6,963 nucleotides of DNA. It comes from Bacteroidales bacterium (GTDB taxonomy: Bacteria; Bacteroidota; Bacteroidia; Bacteroidales; SMBSF39). Under the pieces are notes generated by a model, which worked only from the letters and a program-made list of their open reading frames with translations, had not been told where the DNA came from and made no database searches. Location: NCBI GenBank assembly GCA_021107685.1, contig JAIOSH010000502.1:1-6963 (forward strand), given 5' to 3'. Both the position numbers and the translations under genes were made by a program. Positions 4,061 through 6,963 of this stretch are shown here, one piece after another (positions within the stretch are counted from its first letter, which is position 1; the number at the start of each line of letters is the position of its first letter).

Positions 4061-6712
4061 ATGAAAAAAAAAGAATTATTCACAATCCTAAGTATTTTGT
4101 TCTTTACATTAACTTGTTTCGGGCAAAATTATAATCCAAAAGCTAACTCAGAAGCAATCGTTAAAGCCGATAACGTACGTTTCACTATACTTACACCAAG
4201 AGTGATACGCATGGAATGGTCGGAAGACGGAAATTTTGTTGATAATGCTTCACTTATATTTGTAAACAGGCAATTGCCGGTTCCCGAATATAGTACGAAA
4301 AAAACAGATACACTTTTGCTTATCAAAACTGAATTTCTTGAAATAAGATACAAAACAGAAACCGGAAAGTTAAGTGAAAACAACTTATCTGTTAAATATT
4401 TTGAAACCGGCAAAGAAATTTTTGAATGGCATCCAGGATTGGAAAACAAAGGAAATCTTCTCGGTACTGCCCGAACATTAGATGGCGTTAATGGAGCTAC
4501 CAAAATTAAAAGGGATGGAAAGCATGAGTTAGAATTAGGACAGGGAATTATTTCAACAGACGGATGGGTTTTGATTGATGATTCGGGAAAACCAATTTTT
4601 GACAATTCGGAATGGCAATGGGTAATGCCGCGAGATAGAAAAGAGCATCAGGATTGGTATTTTTTTGGTTATGGTAAAAATTATAAGGATGCATTATACG
4701 ACTTTACACAAGTTGCAGGAAAAATTCCCATACCCCCAAAATTTACTTTTGGCATTTGGTGGTCGAGATATTGGGCATATTCTGATTTAGAATACAGGGA
4801 ATTAGTAAATGAATATAAAATTCATAATGTTCCTTTAGATGTGCTTGTAGTTGATATGGACTGGCATATCACAGAAAAGCCTGAATGGTACAAGGATGGC
4901 AAAAAACCGAGAGATCAGGCAAACCAATGGGCAGGATGGACAGGACTTACCTGGGAAAAAGCCTATTTTCCCGATCATAAAAAATTCCTGAAATGGACAG
5001 ATGAACAAAATATCAAAACATGCTTAAACCTTCATCCTGCCTCCGGTATTCAACCTCACGAAGAAGCTTACCCCGAATTTGCAAAGGCAATGGGAATAGA
5101 CCCTGAAACAAAAAAATATATTCCATTTGATATTGTTAATAAGAAATATGCACAAAATTTTTTCGATTTGATTTTACACCCCATGGAAAATGCAGGTGTG
5201 GACTTTTGGTGGTTAGACTGGCAACAATGGAGCACAACAACGATAGATGGTGTTAAACCGATTTTTTATTTAAACTATGTACTTTTCAGCGATATGCAGC
5301 GACAAGGTAAACGTCCTCTGATATTTCATCGTTGGGGTGGGTTAGGAAACCATAGGTACCAGATTGGTTTTTCGGGCGACACTTATATTACATGGGAATC
5401 GCTTAATTATCAACCGTATTTTACTTCCACAGCTTCAAATGTTTGTTTTGGATACTGGAGCCATGATATTGGCGGGCATTATGGCGGCACACTCGAAGAA
5501 AAAAAGGACCCTGAATTATATACACGATGGATACAATGGGGTGCATTTAGCCCTGTATTCAGAACACATTGTACAAAAGACCCTGAAATTGAGCGAAGAA
5601 TGTGGGCATATCCAATAGACTATTTTTATGCAATGCGGGATGCTGTAAAACTAAGGTATTCCCTTTTCCCTTACATTTACACTGCTGCAAAAAAAGCTCA
5701 CGAAACAGGTGTTTCCCTTATCAGTCCGATGTATTACGATTTTCCGGAAGAAGAAAATGCTTATAAATTCCCCGGACAATATATGTTTGGAAATGCACTT
5801 TTGATAGCCCCGATAACCGGCAAGATTGGGAAAGATAGTTTATATGTTGAAAAAGAAATATGGCTGCCCAAAGGTAAATGGATAGAGTATTGTACCGGTA
5901 CTATTATTGAAGGGAACAAAATAATAAAACGTCCATATTTATTATCCGAAATTCCAATTTTTGTTAAACAGGGTGCTATAATTCCTATGCAATCCGACAT
6001 GAACAAAATAGCTGAAACAGAAACCAATCCGCTTATTCTTACAATATTTCCCGGACAGTCGGGGCAGACAAAAATTTATGATGATGCAGGTGATAATGAA
6101 AACTATTTAAAGGGTGAGTTTACGTTTACAAAAGTTAACTTTACAAAAGAAGATAATAAGTTAAACATCCATATTTTACCCATTGATGGAGAATATGAAA
6201 ATATGCCTGCGAAAAAAGCTTATGAGGTGCGCCTTCCTCTGACGTTTCCTCCAAAGTCAGTTAAAATAAATGGAAATGAAGTAACTTACAATGAACTTAT
6301 CAAATCAAACTCCTGGTCATACAATGGAAACGATTTAAGTACTATAATAAAAACCAACGAAATTGCCGTAACACAAAAAATAAATATCGAAATAACCTTC
6401 CCTGATGAAGATATTGCTCAATTATCCGGTAAAGTCGGATTATTTAACAGAATGATGTTTGTAAATAAAAAAATACAATTAATGCGATCAGAATGGAAAT
6501 ATCCTTTGACCAATTATATGTTGCATGACATTGCCGCAATAGCCCAGACGGGTTATAGAATTTCTTTAAATTCCGAATTAAAGAATGTAAAAGCCGAACT
6601 ATCAAACCTTGAAAAAGAATTTCAATTATTTTATGAAGCTCTTGAAAAAAGATCGGTGGAATCAAATAAGCTCAAACCGGTATTTGATTTTGTTAAGGTG
6701 ATGAAAGAATAA
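4061..6712 (+). CDS. Secreted GH31 family alpha-glycosidase
   Basis: This 883-aa exported retaining alpha-glycosidase (family GH31) probably removes alpha-linked sugars from oligo- or polysaccharides in the periplasm. Residues 1-22 form a signal peptide (KKK, hydrophobic core, end CFGQ). About 30-225 is the N-terminal beta-sandwich and 226-540 the (beta/alpha)8 barrel, followed by beta domains (about 550-785). The proposed nucleophile is D386 in DFWWLDWQQW and the acid/base D440 in GFSGDTYITWESL. VVDMDWH (263-269), FHRWGGLGNHRYQ (422-434), GYWSHDIGGH (464-473) and FRTHC (500-504) build the pocket. The WWLDWQQ form marks a GH31 subgroup distinct from YicI-type xylosidases; glucosidase, isomaltosidase or N-acetylgalactosaminidase activity is possible. 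A helical extension of about 100 residues (785-883) is added. ATG 4061 is the first start after the in-frame TAA at 4052. No SusCD, regulator or other glycan genes lie within the window. Confidence 0.94.
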   Translation: MKKKELFTILSILFFTLTCFGQNYNPKANSEAIVKADNVRFTILTPRVIRMEWSEDGNFVDNASLIFVNRQLPVPEYSTKKTDTLLLIKTEFLEIRYKTETGKLSENNLSVKYFETGKEIFEWHPGLENKGNLLGTARTLDGVNGATKIKRDGKHELELGQGIISTDGWVLIDDSGKPIFDNSEWQWVMPRDRKEHQDWYFFGYGKNYKDALYDFTQVAGKIPIPPKFTFGIWWSRYWAYSDLEYRELVNEYKIHNVPLDVLVVDMDWHITEKPEWYKDGKKPRDQANQWAGWTGLTWEKAYFPDHKKFLKWTDEQNIKTCLNLHPASGIQPHEEAYPEFAKAMGIDPETKKYIPFDIVNKKYAQNFFDLILHPMENAGVDFWWLDWQQWSTTTIDGVKPIFYLNYVLFSDMQRQGKRPLIFHRWGGLGNHRYQIGFSGDTYITWESLNYQPYFTSTASNVCFGYWSHDIGGHYGGTLEEKKDPELYTRWIQWGAFSPVFRTHCTKDPEIERRMWAYPIDYFYAMRDAVKLRYSLFPYIYTAAKKAHETGVSLISPMYYDFPEEENAYKFPGQYMFGNALLIAPITGKIGKDSLYVEKEIWLPKGKWIEYCTGTIIEGNKIIKRPYLLSEIPIFVKQGAIIPMQSDMNKIAETETNPLILTIFPGQSGQTKIYDDAGDNENYLKGEFTFTKVNFTKEDNKLNIHILPIDGEYENMPAKKAYEVRLPLTFPPKSVKINGNEVTYNELIKSNSWSYNGNDLSTIIKTNEIAVTQKINIEITFPDEDIAQLSGKVGLFNRMMFVNKKIQLMRSEWKYPLTNYMLHDIAAIAQTGYRISLNSELKNVKAELSNLEKEFQLFYEALEKRSVESNKLKPVFDFVKVMKE

Positions 6713-6718
6713 ACAAAA

Positions 6719-6742
6719 GGTGAAAATACCCGCCATTTTTTT
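6719..6742 (+). terminator. Weak intrinsic terminator after the GH31 gene
   Basis: GGTG (6719-6722) can pair with CGCC (6731-6734) including one T-G pair, with an 8-nt loop. A and seven T residues (6736-6742) follow. The position, 6 nt after the stop codon, and the T-run fit a rho-independent terminator, but the 4-bp stem is short. Confidence 0.38.
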
Positions 6743-6779
6743 GCCCAATCGTAAATATAATTGTATTAAGAGTTTATGG

Positions 6780-6802
6780 AGACACTCTAATAGTGTTTGT
6801 CT
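6780..6802. repeat. Small hairpin downstream of the GH31 gene
   Basis: ACACT (6782-6786) and AGTGT (6792-6796) pair around a CTAAT loop, and AG/CT (6780-6781, 6801-6802) can add to the base past a bulge. An alternative register pairs AGACA with TGTCT. It lies 7 nt before the palindromic element and may be a second terminator or part of that element. Confidence 0.4.
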
Positions 6803-6809
6803 ATAATAT

Positions 6810-6952
6810 CGTCATTGCGATGAACCGTAGGGAAGACATGTGTGTTGGCGTTCAGAAGCAATCTGTTTATTTGAAACCTAATTCATTATTTATTAACAGA
6901 TTGCCACGAAACTCTATCACACAATCCCTACTGTCAGTTTCTCGCAATGACG
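6810..6952. repeat. 143-bp near-palindromic dispersed-repeat-like (MITE-like) element
   Basis: The ends are perfect 11-bp inverted repeats: CGTCATTGCGA (6810-6820) and TCGCAATGACG (6942-6952). Inside, GCAATCTGTT (6858-6867) mirrors AACAGATTGC (6895-6904) and TGTGTG (6839-6844) mirrors CACACA (6918-6923), all around the same centre at 6881. GTAGGGA/TCCCTAC (6827-6833, 6925-6931) pairs with a 4-nt shift. The element thus folds into one long interrupted hairpin. Ends of this CGTCATTGCGA type are, from memory, common in intergenic palindromic repeats of Bacteroidota and other phyla. It has no coding capacity and no evident target-site duplication. The flanks (6713-6809 and 6953-6963) hold no gene. 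Confidence 0.75.
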
Positions 6953-6963
6953 GTGATTCTTTG

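Noticed and set aside
4061..4129. Lipoprotein signal in the GH31 leader (Cys at residue 19)
   Set aside because: The residue before Cys is Thr rather than Gly, Ala or Ser, and the following FGQ fits an ordinary signal-peptidase site better.
4129..6665. Open frames on the opposite strand and in another frame inside the GH31 gene (for example 4129-4605 minus, 5364-5618 plus, 5761-6027 minus, 6444-6665 minus)
   Set aside because: All lie inside a full-length gene with clear catalytic motifs and have no recognisable domains or starts of their own.
1..6963. CRISPR array, tRNA, rRNA or riboswitch
   Set aside because: No regularly spaced repeats, cloverleaf-like sequences or known aptamer cores were seen on either strand.

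Overview
The window looks like chromosomal DNA from a member of the Bacteroidota, probably Bacteroidales or a relative. The evidence is the low G+C content, the lack of clear Shine-Dalgarno sites before the genes, one exact copy of the Bacteroidota vegetative promoter (TTTG, 19 nt, TAnnTTTG), a short signal peptide ending in FGQ, and a Bacteroidota-style GH31 glycosidase. All features called lie on the + strand. The genus cannot be named from this sequence.

Region 1 (1-698) is the 3' end of a class III nucleotidyl cyclase gene whose sensory part lies outside the window. The visible active site has the residue pair typical of adenylate cyclases. Region 2 (699-1605) is a 331-nt gene-free stretch followed by a decayed type II toxin-antitoxin pair. 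The DUF433 antitoxin gene is probably shortened by a late TGA. The DUF5615 PIN-like toxin gene is broken by an internal TAG, a lost acidic residue, a frame change and a further TGA. A well-formed promoter with an overlapping inverted repeat still precedes the pair.

Region 3 (1606-3956) is a very AT-rich three-gene operon. It holds two unrecognised proteins (225 and 191 aa) and a stand-alone ComEC-type metallo-beta-lactamase-fold hydrolase. The first two genes are 1 nt apart. The second and third overlap by 20 nt, with a likely TTG start for the hydrolase. This is the best candidate for an undescribed system: a soluble hydrolase with intact metal ligands, coupled to two orphan proteins beside a toxin-antitoxin remnant. 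A role in defence or genetic conflict is inference only.

Region 4 (3957-6963) starts with a 48-nt hairpin that reaches into the likely promoter of a secreted 883-aa GH31 alpha-glycosidase (4061-6712). The gene is followed by a weak terminator, a small hairpin and a 143-bp near-palindromic dispersed-repeat-like element (6810-6952) with perfect 11-bp terminal inverted repeats.

The regions do not form one pathway. A signalling gene and a carbohydrate-degradation gene of higher G+C flank a compositionally distinct insert of toxin-antitoxin debris and the metallo-hydrolase operon, as expected of an accessory insertion site.
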